The position numbers and the translations under genes are program-made. Shown here piece after piece: positions 8,650 through 17,350 of a stretch of DNA of 64,000 bases. The notes under the pieces were generated by a model. The model was not told the origin of the DNA and made no database searches. It saw nothing but the letters and a program-made list of their open reading frames with translations. Origin of the DNA: Sulfuritalea sp. Lineage in GTDB: Bacteria; Pseudomonadota; Gammaproteobacteria; Burkholderiales; Rhodocyclaceae. Every line of letters starts with the position of its first letter. Position 1 is the first letter of the stretch. The DNA lies in assembly GCF_017302275.1 (NCBI RefSeq), contig NZ_JAFLDR010000017.1, forward strand, positions 16,670 through 80,669, given 5' to 3'.

Positions 8650-8817
8650 CGTTCCTGCCGCTTCAGGTTCGCCCGCCGGGGGCGATCACAACAGCGGCGT
8701 CTTTGGGCTGCGGCCGATGCCAATGGATATTGGTTCAAGGAATGTATGGCCTTGGCGAACACCGCAGGGGAAACCCGGGGAAACCAAGCAACCCTTTCGC
8801 GTATCGGCGGCGGAACC
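8650..8817 (-). ncRNA. ssrS: 6S RNA
   Basis: Just past the zapA stop, the - strand carries CCCTGCGGTGTTCGCC followed about 20 nt later by CATTCCTTGAACC, the two conserved strands around the central bubble of 6S RNA. The ends can pair: GTTCCGCCGC on the 5' side with GCGGCAGGAAC on the 3' side, then GCTT/AAGC and GGTT/AACC. About 168 nt fits the family, and the position beside zapA is the usual one in gamma- and betaproteobacteria. 6S RNA binds sigma-70 RNA polymerase and dampens transcription in stationary phase. The ends are estimated from pairing only. The 5-formyltetrahydrofolate cyclo-ligase gene that often follows is missing here. Confidence 0.8.
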
Positions 8818-8821
8818 TGCC

Positions 8822-9148
8822 TCAGAACAACTGCGAGTGTTGCGCCAGCGATGCGTCGAGCTTGGCCTCGATGGAATCGATTCTACGCTGAATCGTTTCG
8901 CTTTCAAGTGCCGCCGCAACATGTGCCGGAGTGTCGTTGGCCGCGAGCAATTCGTGGGCGAGATTGAGGGCCACCATGACCGCGACGCGCTCGCCGCTGC
9001 CCCGTGCGCCCGTGGCCGACCTGTCGCCGGCTTCCTTGAATTTCGCATCCAGTAGCGCCACCGCAGCCTCGAGTTTCGCGCGCTGTTCGGGTTCGCAGGC
9101 AACGCGGTAATCCTTGCCCAGCAGCTTGATGTCGAGGGTCTTGCTCAT
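8822..9148 (-). CDS. zapA: Cell division protein ZapA
   Basis: A 108-residue protein. It starts MSKTLDIKLLGKDYRVACEPEQ, the ZapA N-terminal domain, and has the helix NLAHELLAAND followed by a C-terminal coiled coil. ZapA binds FtsZ and cross-links protofilaments at the division ring. The ATG at 9148 overlaps the stop of the upstream zapB-like gene (ATGA), so the two are coupled. It is followed directly by 6S RNA. Confidence 0.92.
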   Translation of the reverse strand: MSKTLDIKLLGKDYRVACEPEQRAKLEAAVALLDAKFKEAGDRSATGARGSGERVAVMVALNLAHELLAANDTPAHVAAALESETIQRRIDSIEAKLDASLAQHSQLF

Positions 9149-9339
9149 TCTTCGGGCAACCGGGTCATCAGGGCTTCGAGGCGTTGGCGGGCAACTTCGA
9201 TCCTGGTCGTCAGCGCGGCTTTTTCCGCCTCCAGCCCGGCCACATGGGCGCGCAAATCCTGATTCTCGCCGCGCAGGCTGCTGCATACGGCCAGGATCTG
9301 TTCGACCTTGTGCTCAAGTTGATCGAGGGAAACGCTCAT
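9145..9339 (-). CDS. ZapB-like small coiled-coil protein
   Basis: A 64-residue, almost entirely coiled-coil protein (MSVSLDQLEHKVEQILAVC..., then ENQDLRAHVAGLEAEKAALT) with regular heptads. It matches the short family found directly upstream of zapA, annotated as ZapB-like or TIGR02449. The ATG at 9339 is chosen because TGGAGCCC precedes it; an in-frame ATG further upstream lacks such a site. It is coupled to zapA by ATGA. A role in Z-ring assembly is inferred from position and fold. Confidence 0.8.
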   Translation of the reverse strand: MSVSLDQLEHKVEQILAVCSSLRGENQDLRAHVAGLEAEKAALTTRIEVARQRLEALMTRLPEE

Positions 9340-9449
9340 GGGCTCCAGTTTCCGGGAAAAGCTCAATCAGGTCAAGCAACAAGCCTTCGATTTGAATGTG
9401 GATTGACAAGGGTCGTGGGCATTTTCGCGCGCTCTGGCAAAATGGATCC

Positions 9450-10538
9450 ATGCCCCACGAAGTCTTCTCCGCAGCCGGCCTGCGCCGTGCGCTGGTGATC
9501 AAGCTACGCCATCACGGCGACGTGTTGCTGGCCGCTCCGGTGATCTCCACGCTCAAACGCATCGCCCCGCAGTGCGAGGTCGATGCGCTGGTCTATGCCG
9601 ACACCGCGCCGATGCTCGAAGGCCATCCGGCGCTGGCGCAACTGCACCGCATCGACCGCAACTGGAAGCGCCAGGGTCTGCGCCGCCAGGGCGGCGCCGA
9701 ATGGCGCCTGATCCGCGATTTGCGCGCCCGGCATTACGACCTCGTGGTGCACCTGTCCGTGCATACGCGCGGCGCCTGGCTGGTGCGACTGCTGCGGCCG
9801 CGCCGGTCGGTGGCGCCGAAGTTCCGCGGCGGCTTCTGGGCGCGCAGCTTCACCCATTTCTATCCGGCCCAGTCCGACCCGCAACGCCACACGGTCGATA
9901 CCAACCTCGACAGTCTGCGCGCGCTCGGGGTGACGCCGACCGAGGCCGACCAGCGCGTCGTCCTCGTGCCCGGCGCCGAAGCCGAGGCGCGCGTCGGCGA
10001 ACTGCTGGCACGGCATGGCGTGGGCGCGGGCGGCTTCATCCATGTTCATCCGGCGTCGCGCTGGGCCTTCAAGTGCTGGCCGGCCGAGCGCGTCGCGGCG
10101 CTGTGCGACGCGCTGGCGGCGAAGGGCTGGCCCCTCGTGCTGACGTCGGCGCCGGACGCCGCCGAAAAGGCGCTGATCGGGGACGTGTGCGCTGTTCGCA
10201 ATAGCAACGCCGTGTCGTCGGCGCCGACTTTTGATCTTTCCGGCCAGCTCTCGCTCAAGGAACTTGCCGCATTGACGGCGCGGGCGCGGCTCTTCGTCGG
10301 CGTCGATTCGGCGCCGATGCACATCGCCGCGGCGATGGGCACGCCGGTGGTGGCCATCTTCGGCCCCTCGGGCGATCGCGAATGGGGCCCGTGGGGTGCG
10401 GGACACCGGGTGGTCGCCTCGCCGGACCATCCCTGCCGGCCCTGCGGTATGGCGGGCTGCAACGACAGCAAGGTCAGCGATTGCCTGACCACGCTGCCGG
10501 TGGCGCAGGTTCTCGCAGCCTGCGAAGAGCTGTTGTGA
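9450..10538 (+). CDS. Glycosyltransferase family 9, LPS heptosyltransferase III-like
   Basis: A 362-residue GT9 enzyme. The N-terminal VIKLRHHGDVLLAAPVISTL (residues ~14-33) and C-terminal FVGVDSAPMHIAAAMGTPVVAIFGPS (residues ~273-298) are hallmark heptosyltransferase segments. The text WGP...CRPCGMAGC...SDCLTTL resembles the RfaQ/WaaQ group that adds the branch heptose of the inner core. It acts at the cytoplasmic face on ADP-heptose and lipid A-core. The stop overlaps the next gene (GTGA). The stretch SNAVSSAPTF near residue 255 is encoded by one copy of the 21-nt dispersed motif and looks like extra residues at a loop. Confidence 0.88.
   Translation: MPHEVFSAAGLRRALVIKLRHHGDVLLAAPVISTLKRIAPQCEVDALVYADTAPMLEGHPALAQLHRIDRNWKRQGLRRQGGAEWRLIRDLRARHYDLVVHLSVHTRGAWLVRLLRPRRSVAPKFRGGFWARSFTHFYPAQSDPQRHTVDTNLDSLRALGVTPTEADQRVVLVPGAEAEARVGELLARHGVGAGGFIHVHPASRWAFKCWPAERVAALCDALAAKGWPLVLTSAPDAAEKALIGDVCAVRNSNAVSSAPTFDLSGQLSLKELAALTARARLFVGVDSAPMHIAAAMGTPVVAIFGPSGDREWGPWGAGHRVVASPDHPCRPCGMAGCNDSKVSDCLTTLPVAQVLAACEELL
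10209..10229 (-). repeat. 21-nt dispersed motif copy, inside the heptosyltransferase gene
   Basis: The + strand text GCCGTGTCGTCGGCGCCGAC plus T is the reverse complement of the 21-nt motif, with one difference from consensus. It encodes part of a poorly conserved loop. Confidence 0.6.
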
Positions 10539-11620
10539 AGCTAGCCATCGTGCGCCAGAAGTACACGCCCTTCGGCGGCGCCGAAAGATTTGTTGCGCGT
10601 GCGCTGGATGCCTTGCGGGCGCGGGGCGTCGATGTCAGCATCATCGCCCGGCAGTGGCAGGGCGAGGCGCCGGGCATCCGTGTCGATCCGTTCTTTATCG
10701 GACGTACCTGGCGCGATGCCGGTTTCGCCCGCGGCGTGCGGCGCCTGATCGCCGAGCGGCGCTTCGGGCTGGTGCAAAGCCACGAGCGCATCCCCGGCTG
10801 CGACATCTACCGCGCCGGCGACGGCGTCCATGCCACCTGGCTGGAACTGCGCGGCAAGCCGCTGGACCGCTTCGCGCCCTGGCATCGCTACACCCTGGCG
10901 GCGGAGGCGGAAATGTTCGGCCACCGGGACCTGCGGGCGGTGATCTGCAACTCGCGCATGGTCAGGGACGACATCGCGCGCCGCTTCGGACTTGCCGACG
11001 AGAAGCTACAGGTAATCTACAACGGGGTCGACCTCGACGCCTTCCATCCGCGCCTGCGCGAGGAGCAGGGGCGGGCGTTGCGCGCCAAGACCGGCGTCAT
11101 CGGCGCGACGCCGGTGATGCTTTTCGTCGGTTCCGGCTATGAACGCAAGGGCCTGCCGACCCTGTTGCGTGCCATGGCGGGCATGCAGCGGCGAGACGCG
11201 CGGCTGTGGGTGGTCGGCCGCGACAGGCAGGAAATGCTGATGCGCAAGCTGGCGCAGACGCTGGACATCGATGATCGTGTCATGTTCCTCGGCGCGCAGA
11301 CGGACGTGCGGCCGTTCTATGGCGCGGCCGACCTGTTCGCGCTGCCGACGCGCTACGACCCGTTTCCCAATGCCGCGCTGGAGGCGCTGGCTTGCGGCCT
11401 GCCGCTGGTCACCACGACGACCTGCGGCGCCGCGGAACTGGTGACGGAGGCGAATGGCGCGGTGGTCGCGGCGGGCGACGCGGCGGCGCTGGCGGCCAGC
11501 CTCGATCACCTGTGCGGGCGCGCCCCCCTGATGCGCGATGCCGCGCGCGCCAGCGTCGCCCATCTCGAACTGACGACGATGGCGGCGCAGCTGATGGCGC
11601 TCTATTCGCGGCTGGTGTAA
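10535..11620 (+). CDS. Glycosyltransferase family 4, WaaG-like
   Basis: A 361-residue GT4 enzyme starting with GTG inside the stop codon of the heptosyltransferase gene. It opens with VKLAIVRQKYTPFGGAERFV, the opening of the WaaG (LPS core glucosyltransferase I) group, and has FVGSGYERKGLPTLLRAM, the donor-site region TRYDPFPNAALEALACGLP with the EX7E glutamates, and TTTTCGAAEL. It most likely adds the first core hexose after the heptoses. The gene ends tail-to-tail with the - strand operon, overlapping its last gene by 19 bp. Confidence 0.87.
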   Translation: MKLAIVRQKYTPFGGAERFVARALDALRARGVDVSIIARQWQGEAPGIRVDPFFIGRTWRDAGFARGVRRLIAERRFGLVQSHERIPGCDIYRAGDGVHATWLELRGKPLDRFAPWHRYTLAAEAEMFGHRDLRAVICNSRMVRDDIARRFGLADEKLQVIYNGVDLDAFHPRLREEQGRALRAKTGVIGATPVMLFVGSGYERKGLPTLLRAMAGMQRRDARLWVVGRDRQEMLMRKLAQTLDIDDRVMFLGAQTDVRPFYGAADLFALPTRYDPFPNAALEALACGLPLVTTTTCGAAELVTEANGAVVAAGDAAALAASLDHLCGRAPLMRDAARASVAHLELTTMAAQLMALYSRLV

Positions 11621-12741
11621 GGCCGGGCGTCGGCCACGATAGGTCGCAGGCGCTCGACGAAGGCCTTGAAGGAAAAGCGCGCAAGGTGGGCCTGCGCCAG
11701 TTCGGGTTGCGGGCGCGCACGGCCGGCGAGCAATTCGTCGAGCAGCCGGGCGAAATCCGCGCCGGCATCGAGGCGCGGATCGCGGTAGAGGAAGCCGGTC
11801 GTGCCATCCAGCACGGTTTCGGTGAAGGGCGGCGCATCCACGGCGATCACCGGCGTGCCGCAAGCCTGCGCCTCGATCACGTTGAGGCCCAGCGCCTCCT
11901 TTTCGGGCAGCCCGGCGAGCAGGTAATCGAGTTGCCGGTAAATGCTGCCGACATCCCCCTGCTGGCCCCAGAAGCGCACCTGGCCGGGCGGCAGCGCGGC
12001 GAGCGCGCGGTCGAGGTCGCGCACCGAGGCGTAGCCGCCGCTGCCGAAGATTTCCAGGTTCACCTGCGGATGCCTGGCCAGCACCGGCGCCAGCTGCGCG
12101 AACAGTTGCGGGAACTGCTTGATCGGTGTCAGGCGCGAGACGATGCCCAGCGTCAGGCCGGCGCGGCGCTCGAAGGCGGGATGCGGGCGCAGCGCTTCGG
12201 CAACGGGTTCCAGCGCGCCGAGCAGGCGGTCGCGGCCCTTGCGGCGGTCCCAGTCATAGCGGCTGGCGCGGCGGATGGCGCAATCCCCCCCGGTGGCACG
12301 CGCGCCGAGTCCGGCGACACCCAGCAGCGGCGTGCCCCAGGCCGGCAGGCCGGCGGCCAGCAGGCCGTCGCGCACCCAGCCGGAAACCGGGTAGATCCGG
12401 TCGTGATCGGTGAAGGCGGCCGGGTCGCGTCCCTGCACCGGCATGTGGGCGATGGCACTGCGCAGGCGCCGTGGCATCGGTTGCCGCAGCGCGGCTGGCA
12501 GCGGTCCGTGCGAGAGCAGCCAGAGCGGACCCGCAGGCAAGTGGCGAGGCAGGTCGGCGATGCCGGCCACGGCGATGCGTCGGGTATCGGCGGGCAAGCC
12601 GAGCCGGTCCCAGAATCCGGCGCGCGGGTGAACCAGCAGTGTCGTCGCCACGCCGAGTTGCGACAAGGCGCGGCAAAAGAAGGTGGTGTAGACCTCGCCG
12701 CCGCCGAAATGGTTTTGGAGGTTGATTTGTACGTGCTTCAT
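11602..12741 (-). CDS. Glycosyltransferase family 4 protein
   Basis: A 379-residue GT4-type enzyme. The N-terminal glycine loop INLQNHFGGGEVYTTFF is the acceptor-side motif, and LTLGIVSRLTPIKQFPQLF plus PEKEALGLNVIEAQACGTPVI gives the nucleotide-sugar site with EX7E glutamates. It is the last gene of the large LPS operon and starts by ATGA overlap with the ligase gene. Linkage and sugar cannot be predicted. It converges with the WaaG-like gene. Confidence 0.83.
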   Translation of the reverse strand: MKHVQINLQNHFGGGEVYTTFFCRALSQLGVATTLLVHPRAGFWDRLGLPADTRRIAVAGIADLPRHLPAGPLWLLSHGPLPAALRQPMPRRLRSAIAHMPVQGRDPAAFTDHDRIYPVSGWVRDGLLAAGLPAWGTPLLGVAGLGARATGGDCAIRRASRYDWDRRKGRDRLLGALEPVAEALRPHPAFERRAGLTLGIVSRLTPIKQFPQLFAQLAPVLARHPQVNLEIFGSGGYASVRDLDRALAALPPGQVRFWGQQGDVGSIYRQLDYLLAGLPEKEALGLNVIEAQACGTPVIAVDAPPFTETVLDGTTGFLYRDPRLDAGADFARLLDELLAGRARPQPELAQAHLARFSFKAFVERLRPIVADARPYTSRE

Positions 12742-14015
12742 GGCTTTTCCGGCGACCTCTTCATCGCCGCGATCAGCACGCCGCAGAGGAAGGCGAAAAG
12801 ACCCAGCCGCCAGCCGGACATGTGGCCGTCGATCAGGCAGCGCAACAGGTAGCCGCCGACCAGGAGGCTGAGCATCAGGCCGGCGGCATCATCATGCCGA
12901 CGGTATTGGCGCCAGCCGCCCCGGATCGCCAGCCCCGCCGTGAGCAATAGCAGGGCGAGGCCGGGCAGGCCGCTGCCGATGGCGAAATCCAGCAAGCCGC
13001 TGTGGCTGCTGACCATGCCGCGGTGGCCGTAGGCCTGCTCGATGGCGCGACCGAAGGCATCGCGGCCGAATCCGAGTCCGAGCGGCTGTGCGGCGATCGC
13101 CGTCACGGCGCGGTGCGCCCAGGCGGCACGCATGTAGGCGGAGTCCTCCAGGATCGCGCCGGAGGGAGTCGTCGGCTGCAGGGCGGGGTCGGGGGTCAAC
13201 CAGTAGCGGCTGGGCGAATTCCAGCCGATCGCGGCCGACTCGGCGAAGCGGCTCCAGCGTGCGTCCAGCGCCAGGGATACCCCGCCGAGCGTCGCTACCG
13301 CGAGCAGCAGGAGCACGAAACGCGGGCGGCGACCGACCATCAGGGCCGGTGCCAGCGCCAGCAGGATCAGGCTGACCAGGGTGCCGTTGCGCACCCGCGC
13401 GGCAAGGTCGGCAGCCAGCGTCATTGTCAGCGCGATCCAGCCCGGCTTGGTGGCAAATACCGCATGGCCGGTACGCGCCGCGAGTCGTTCCGCGAGCAGC
13501 AGGGCGAGCAGGAATCCATTCAAGCTGCTGTGGTAATCGCGCTCGCCGAAGGGAACGATCCCCTTCGAGCCGTCGCCTACGGCGCCGGTGGTCGCCAGCA
13601 GCCAGAACTGCCAGGCGAACATCCACAGCATGTGTGCCAGCAGCGCGGCCACCACGGCGCGCAGCGCGAGGCGGGGTTCAATGCGTGCCGCGGCGCCGAT
13701 CGCCAGCGCCGCAACCAGCAGCGGCACGATCCAGTCACCGCGCAGGCTGTCCAGAGCAAAAGTCGGCGCCGGCGCCACGGTGAGCGAATGCAGGACCAGC
13801 CAGGCGGTGGTCGCGACCAGCCCCCACGCCGCCGGTTTCAGCAGCGGCGGCAGTCGCAGTCGCGCCGCGCCGCGCCAGGTGGCGAGCAGCGCCGCCAGGC
13901 CGACCAGCAGCAGCAGGTTGCGCAACGCGATGGTGTGTGGAATCGGGAAGACGAAGACCACGGCTGCCAGCCAGGCCTGCCAGAAAACCTCGATTGCCGT
14001 GGCCGCGCGCTTCAC
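12738..14015 (-). CDS. O-antigen ligase/polymerase family membrane protein
   Basis: A 425-residue polytopic protein with about ten to twelve hydrophobic segments and one large periplasmic loop (about residues 240-330, with RFAESAAIGWNSPSRYWL). This is the topology of the Wzy_C O-antigen ligase (WaaL)/polymerase group. The loop is followed by GLGFGRDAFGRAIEQAYG...SSHSGLLDFAIGSGLPGL, with the H-x-G/N region typical of ligases. It starts with GTG overlapping the upstream GT2 stop (GTGA). It would join O-chain or extra sugars to the lipid A core on the periplasmic side. Ligase versus polymerase cannot be settled from sequence. Confidence 0.8.
   Translation of the reverse strand: MKRAATAIEVFWQAWLAAVVFVFPIPHTIALRNLLLLVGLAALLATWRGAARLRLPPLLKPAAWGLVATTAWLVLHSLTVAPAPTFALDSLRGDWIVPLLVAALAIGAAARIEPRLALRAVVAALLAHMLWMFAWQFWLLATTGAVGDGSKGIVPFGERDYHSSLNGFLLALLLAERLAARTGHAVFATKPGWIALTMTLAADLAARVRNGTLVSLILLALAPALMVGRRPRFVLLLLAVATLGGVSLALDARWSRFAESAAIGWNSPSRYWLTPDPALQPTTPSGAILEDSAYMRAAWAHRAVTAIAAQPLGLGFGRDAFGRAIEQAYGHRGMVSSHSGLLDFAIGSGLPGLALLLLTAGLAIRGGWRQYRRHDDAAGLMLSLLVGGYLLRCLIDGHMSGWRLGLFAFLCGVLIAAMKRSPEKP
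13761..13781 (+). repeat. 21-nt dispersed motif copy, inside the O-antigen ligase gene
   Basis: AGTCGGCGCCGGCGCCACGG followed by T; the right half is more diverged than in other copies. It lies in the sequence encoding VAPAPTFALDS, a loop between two membrane segments. Confidence 0.4.
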
Positions 14016-14986
14016 TTGCCCAGGCCGCCGAACCAGGAGCGCAGCCAGTGACGCGCAATGCGACGGCGCTGGGCGGTATCCCGCGCATGCCGCCACAGCA
14101 GCGCGATGTCGCCTGCCACGCGCAGCCGTTTCAGCATGGCCGAGGCGGCGGCGCGATCCGGCATCTGGGCCAGCTTGTGAAATACCGCGAGGCCGCCATC
14201 GACCATCTGCCCGCGCAACAGCGCGGCAAGCTCCGCGTCGTCGAGGCCGTCGGCGATCGCCGTCAGCATTCGCGTGTTCGCCACCGTGCTGTCGGCGATC
14301 CCCTGCAGCCGGCGCTGCTTCTGCTCCGGCGTGAAGCGTCGCTGCGGAATCCGGTAATGCACCGCGATCCGGTCGATGTAGCGCACGCGCTGCGCGGCGA
14401 GCAGGGCACGCGTGGTCCAGACCACGTCCTCGTGCACCAGCGGCGGGATGAAGCGCAAGCGAATCGCCTCGATGAGATCCCGGCGGTAGAGGTGCATCCA
14501 GACCATGTGCAGCAGCCGACCGGCAGCGAGTCGCTGGCGCAGCCACTCACGACCGGCCATCACCCCGGTCGGCGCCACGCCGGCGTAGATCGGGTAGTCC
14601 GCTTCGCGTCCCTCGAAATGGTAGTCCGCGTTGAACAGAACCATGTCGAGGCGGTCCTGCTCGGCCAGGCGCAGCGCCTCGGCGTAGGCGTCCGCCGCGA
14701 CGAAGTCGTCGGAATCGACGAAGGCGAGGTAGCGGCCGGTCGCGGCGTCGAGCCCGGTGTTGCGCGCCGCGGAAAGCCCGCCGTTCTCGCGCCGGATCAC
14801 GCGCATCCGCGGCAGGCGCGCTCCCCATTCGGCGAGGATGCGCGGGCAGTCGTCGGTCGAGCCGTCGTCGACGACGATGATCTCGTCGGCCGGCGGATCG
14901 AGCGCGGCCAGGCTTTCCAGGCAGCGCGGCAGGTAGGGTGCAACGTTGTAGACCGGGATCACCAGGGACAGCAAGGGGGTGCTCAT
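14012..14986 (-). CDS. Glycosyltransferase family 2 protein
   Basis: A 324-residue GT2 enzyme with the GT-A fold. LSLVIPVYNVAPYLPRCLESL lies near residues 6-26 (cited only as the opening motif VIPVYN), then IIVVDDGSTDDCP, NGGLSAARNTGLDAATG and the metal-binding FVDSDDF. It probably transfers a hexose to a core or O-chain acceptor at the inner membrane. Its ATG overlaps the upstream gene's stop, and its stop overlaps the ligase GTG, so it is tightly coupled on both sides. Confidence 0.88.
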   Translation of the reverse strand: MSTPLLSLVIPVYNVAPYLPRCLESLAALDPPADEIIVVDDGSTDDCPRILAEWGARLPRMRVIRRENGGLSAARNTGLDAATGRYLAFVDSDDFVAADAYAEALRLAEQDRLDMVLFNADYHFEGREADYPIYAGVAPTGVMAGREWLRQRLAAGRLLHMVWMHLYRRDLIEAIRLRFIPPLVHEDVVWTTRALLAAQRVRYIDRIAVHYRIPQRRFTPEQKQRRLQGIADSTVANTRMLTAIADGLDDAELAALLRGQMVDGGLAVFHKLAQMPDRAAASAMLKRLRVAGDIALLWRHARDTAQRRRIARHWLRSWFGGLGK

Positions 14987-15960
14987 TGCAGTCGGCCCCG
15001 CTTTCCCCCGTGCCATGCCAGCAGCGCGTCGTGCAGCGTCGCCGCGCGATGGGCGTAGGTGTGGCGAGCCATGACATGGGTGTGGCAGCGTTCCGCGAGG
15101 TCGCGCGCGGCGGCGAAGTTCGCCAGCCAGAACTCGATCCGCGCCAGGCAGTCGTCCAGCCCTTCGAACTCGGCCCAGTTGTCGCCCGGCGTGAAATCGT
15201 CGCGTGCATGCCTGCGCTTGTCGCAGAGCAGGAAGCCGCCGCAGGCCGGAATGCCGTAGCAGCGTTCCGGCAGGCCCGTGGCCAGCGGCGCGCCGTAGTC
15301 GCACGAGGCGCCGAAGTTGAGGTTGATGCGGGTCTTCTGGATCAAGCCTACCTGCTCTTCGATGCTCATGCCGGAGGCCTCACGGAACAGGTAGCGGATG
15401 CTGCGTGCGGCCAGCCGCTTTCCCAGCGCGGTGAAGAACTCCTGGCGGCCGCGCATCTCCTTGTAGCGGCTGCCGTCCATCGCGCCGAAGAAGCTGACGT
15501 CATGCTCATAGCGGGCCGGGTCGCGCAGCTCGGCCAGCGTCGCGCCATGCAGGTGATAACGGGCCGTATCGGCGGCGTTCGGCAGGTAGAGCACGCTGTC
15601 GGCGAAATTGCGCCGTGCGTCCATCAGGCTGTGCGTGGCGTAGAGGTCGAACAGGCGTGCGCGGTCGAGCCAGTCCAGGCGCCAGGCGGCGCGGTTGAGG
15701 TAGTGCGGCGCGTCCTGGTTCCACGCGAAGAGCGGGATGCCGCGGCGACGCAGGAAACGCGACATGCCCCATACCGTCAGCGGATGGCGCAATCCCTCGT
15801 AGAACCAGGTGTAGGCGCCGAGCATGCGGTCGGGATCACTGCGGTCGGCATCCTGCCAGCGCCGACTTTCGCGCATGACCAGCCCGCGCGCGGCCAGCTC
15901 GCGGCGCAGGGCCGGATGCAGGCTGCCGTGGGCGATCAGCAGGACATCCCTGACGGTCAT
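14983..15960 (-). CDS. CgeB-like glycosyltransferase family 1 protein
   Basis: A 325-residue protein with the layout of CgeB/DUF3880-type glycosyltransferases. An N-terminal Rossmann-like half is followed by FAWNQDAPHYL, then VLYLPNAADTARYH and HDVSFFGAMDGSRYKEM, and a C-terminal nucleotide-sugar half with LPERCYGIPACGGFLLCDKR. The sugar and acceptor are unknown. A 112-bp spacer containing a three-hairpin repeat separates it from the FkbM gene upstream, the largest gap in the operon. Confidence 0.8.
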   Translation of the reverse strand: MTVRDVLLIAHGSLHPALRRELAARGLVMRESRRWQDADRSDPDRMLGAYTWFYEGLRHPLTVWGMSRFLRRRGIPLFAWNQDAPHYLNRAAWRLDWLDRARLFDLYATHSLMDARRNFADSVLYLPNAADTARYHLHGATLAELRDPARYEHDVSFFGAMDGSRYKEMRGRQEFFTALGKRLAARSIRYLFREASGMSIEEQVGLIQKTRINLNFGASCDYGAPLATGLPERCYGIPACGGFLLCDKRRHARDDFTPGDNWAEFEGLDDCLARIEFWLANFAAARDLAERCHTHVMARHTYAHRAATLHDALLAWHGGKRGRLQ

Positions 15961-16075
15961 GAACTACCCACCCCCCAACCCCCGCCCCGGGGACGGGGGT
16001 GCCCGCGGTTCGCGGCCATGCCGCTCCAGATCGCTGGCTGCTCCGCCCTTGGGGCGGCCCGGCAGGCGGCACTCA
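15961..16075 (+). repeat. Three-hairpin repeat, copy A (between CgeB-like and FkbM genes)
   Basis: It contains three stems in order: CCCCCG...CGGGGG; GCGGC-CAT-GCCGC; CGCCC-TT-GGGGCG. It ends on the stop codon of the FkbM gene. Compared with copies at 24882 and 35353, the loops and single-stranded text are conserved, whereas the stem bases change in a compensating way. Confidence 0.75.
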
Positions 16076-16786
16076 TGCTGGCCTGTGGAAGAAGAACACG
16101 TTCTTGCGGATCAGCGAGAAATCCAGCGCGAAACCCTTGCCGACCAGCCCGGCAAACATCTCCGACAGGACGCGGTCGCCGAGTACGTCGGGATGGGTCT
16201 CGACGCAGATCTTGCGCACCATCGAAAGGTCGGCGGCGGCGAAGAATTCGGCTTCGCCGCCCTCGATGTCCACGATCATGAAGCTGGGCCGGATACGCGC
16301 CAGCTCGCTGTTGAGGTCGACCTGCTTCACGATGATGGCGCGGCCGCCGTCGCGATGCGCGGACGAGGCCCAGAAATCAGCCTCGATGCGAAACTCGCGT
16401 TCGCCTTCGCCTTGGGCCAGCAGGGCGTTGGTCAGCGTTGGCGCCACCGCATTGCGGGCATGGGTTTCGCGGATCAGCGGGATCAGTTCCGGGTTGGCTT
16501 CGTAGGTAAAGACCTTGTCGCTGCCAGTGCGCTTGGCACAGTAGGCGGAGAGGTAGCCGAGTCCGGCGCCGACCTCGAACACCACGTCGTCGGTTGCCAG
16601 CCGCCGGGAAATGATTTCGATCTCCTTCGCCTCGTAGTCGCCGAGGTAGATCTCGCGGGCGATGCCGGGCGACACCAGCGGGTGCCTGACCGGCAGCATC
16701 ACGCCATGGTTGTCGGCCCAGTCCGGCTGCTTGAAGCGCCAGGCGATTTTTTTCAGCTTGCGTGCGGTACGGCCGTTGCTGCGCAT
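16073..16786 (-). CDS. FkbM family methyltransferase
   Basis: A 237-residue SAM-dependent methyltransferase. VVFEVGAGLGYLSAYCAK (residues ~67-84) is the SAM-binding loop and MIVDIEGGEAEFF the FkbM signature strand; a C-terminal FFFHRP end is usual. In polysaccharide clusters these enzymes O-methylate sugars. It begins 3 bp after the acetyltransferase stop and ends in the three-hairpin repeat. Confidence 0.85.
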   Translation of the reverse strand: MRSNGRTARKLKKIAWRFKQPDWADNHGVMLPVRHPLVSPGIAREIYLGDYEAKEIEIISRRLATDDVVFEVGAGLGYLSAYCAKRTGSDKVFTYEANPELIPLIRETHARNAVAPTLTNALLAQGEGEREFRIEADFWASSAHRDGGRAIIVKQVDLNSELARIRPSFMIVDIEGGEAEFFAAADLSMVRKICVETHPDVLGDRVLSEMFAGLVGKGFALDFSLIRKNVFFFHRPA

Positions 16787-16789
16787 GGT

Positions 16790-17350
16790 CTATTCCCTGT
16801 ACTTTCTTATCGTGGCCGGTACTCCGGCGACCACCGCATGTGACGGCACGTCCTCGCGCACCACCGCGCCGGCGGCCACCACGGCGCCGTCGCCGATTGT
16901 TACGCCGGCCAGGATGATCGAGTTGGCGCCGAGCCAGACATCGCGGCCGATGCGTATCGGCCTGGCATCCACCGGTTGCGAGCGGATGGTCGCGCCGCGG
17001 GCGTAGCCGTGCTGGTAGGAGATGATGCGCACGCCGGGTCCGATCAGCGTGTCGTCGCCGATATCGACGCCGCCGGTGCCATTGACGATGCTGAAGTTGT
17101 TCACCTCGACGCGGTCGCCCAGGCGCACGCCGCCGTTGCCGCCCTGCACGTAGGCATAGCGGTTCAGCGTCACCTTGTCGCCGAAGCGAACGCCGGGGCT
17201 GCGCGAGGCGTCGACCGATGCATCGGCGTGGATCTTGCAGCCGCGGCCGAGTTCGATGCGATCGTAGCCCTTGATGTAGGCGGCGAAGGACACGCGATTG
17301 CCGGCGCGCCGTTGCTGCAGCACAAACAGGAAATGCCTCAGGAAGTTCAC
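16790..17350 (-). CDS. Left-handed beta-helix acyltransferase (WbbJ/LacA type)
   Basis: A 186-residue protein made of hexapeptide repeats (VDIGDDTLIGPGVRI, IRIGRDVWLGANSIILAGVTIGDGAVV), the trimeric beta-helix of sugar O-acetyltransferases; the catalytic histidine is in YQHGYA. The GTG at 17350 overlaps the asnB stop (GTGA) and matches the short N-terminus MNFLRHFLF seen in relatives. Reading the frame from further upstream would give a meaningless extension. It probably acetylates an LPS sugar. Confidence 0.85.
   Translation of the reverse strand: MNFLRHFLFVLQQRRAGNRVSFAAYIKGYDRIELGRGCKIHADASVDASRSPGVRFGDKVTLNRYAYVQGGNGGVRLGDRVEVNNFSIVNGTGGVDIGDDTLIGPGVRIISYQHGYARGATIRSQPVDARPIRIGRDVWLGANSIILAGVTIGDGAVVAAGAVVREDVPSHAVVAGVPATIRKYRE

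Noticed and set aside
9403-9408. TTGACA as -35 box for the heptosyltransferase gene
   Set aside because: No -10-like hexamer lies 16-18 bp downstream; the next A/T-rich text is about 28 bp away.
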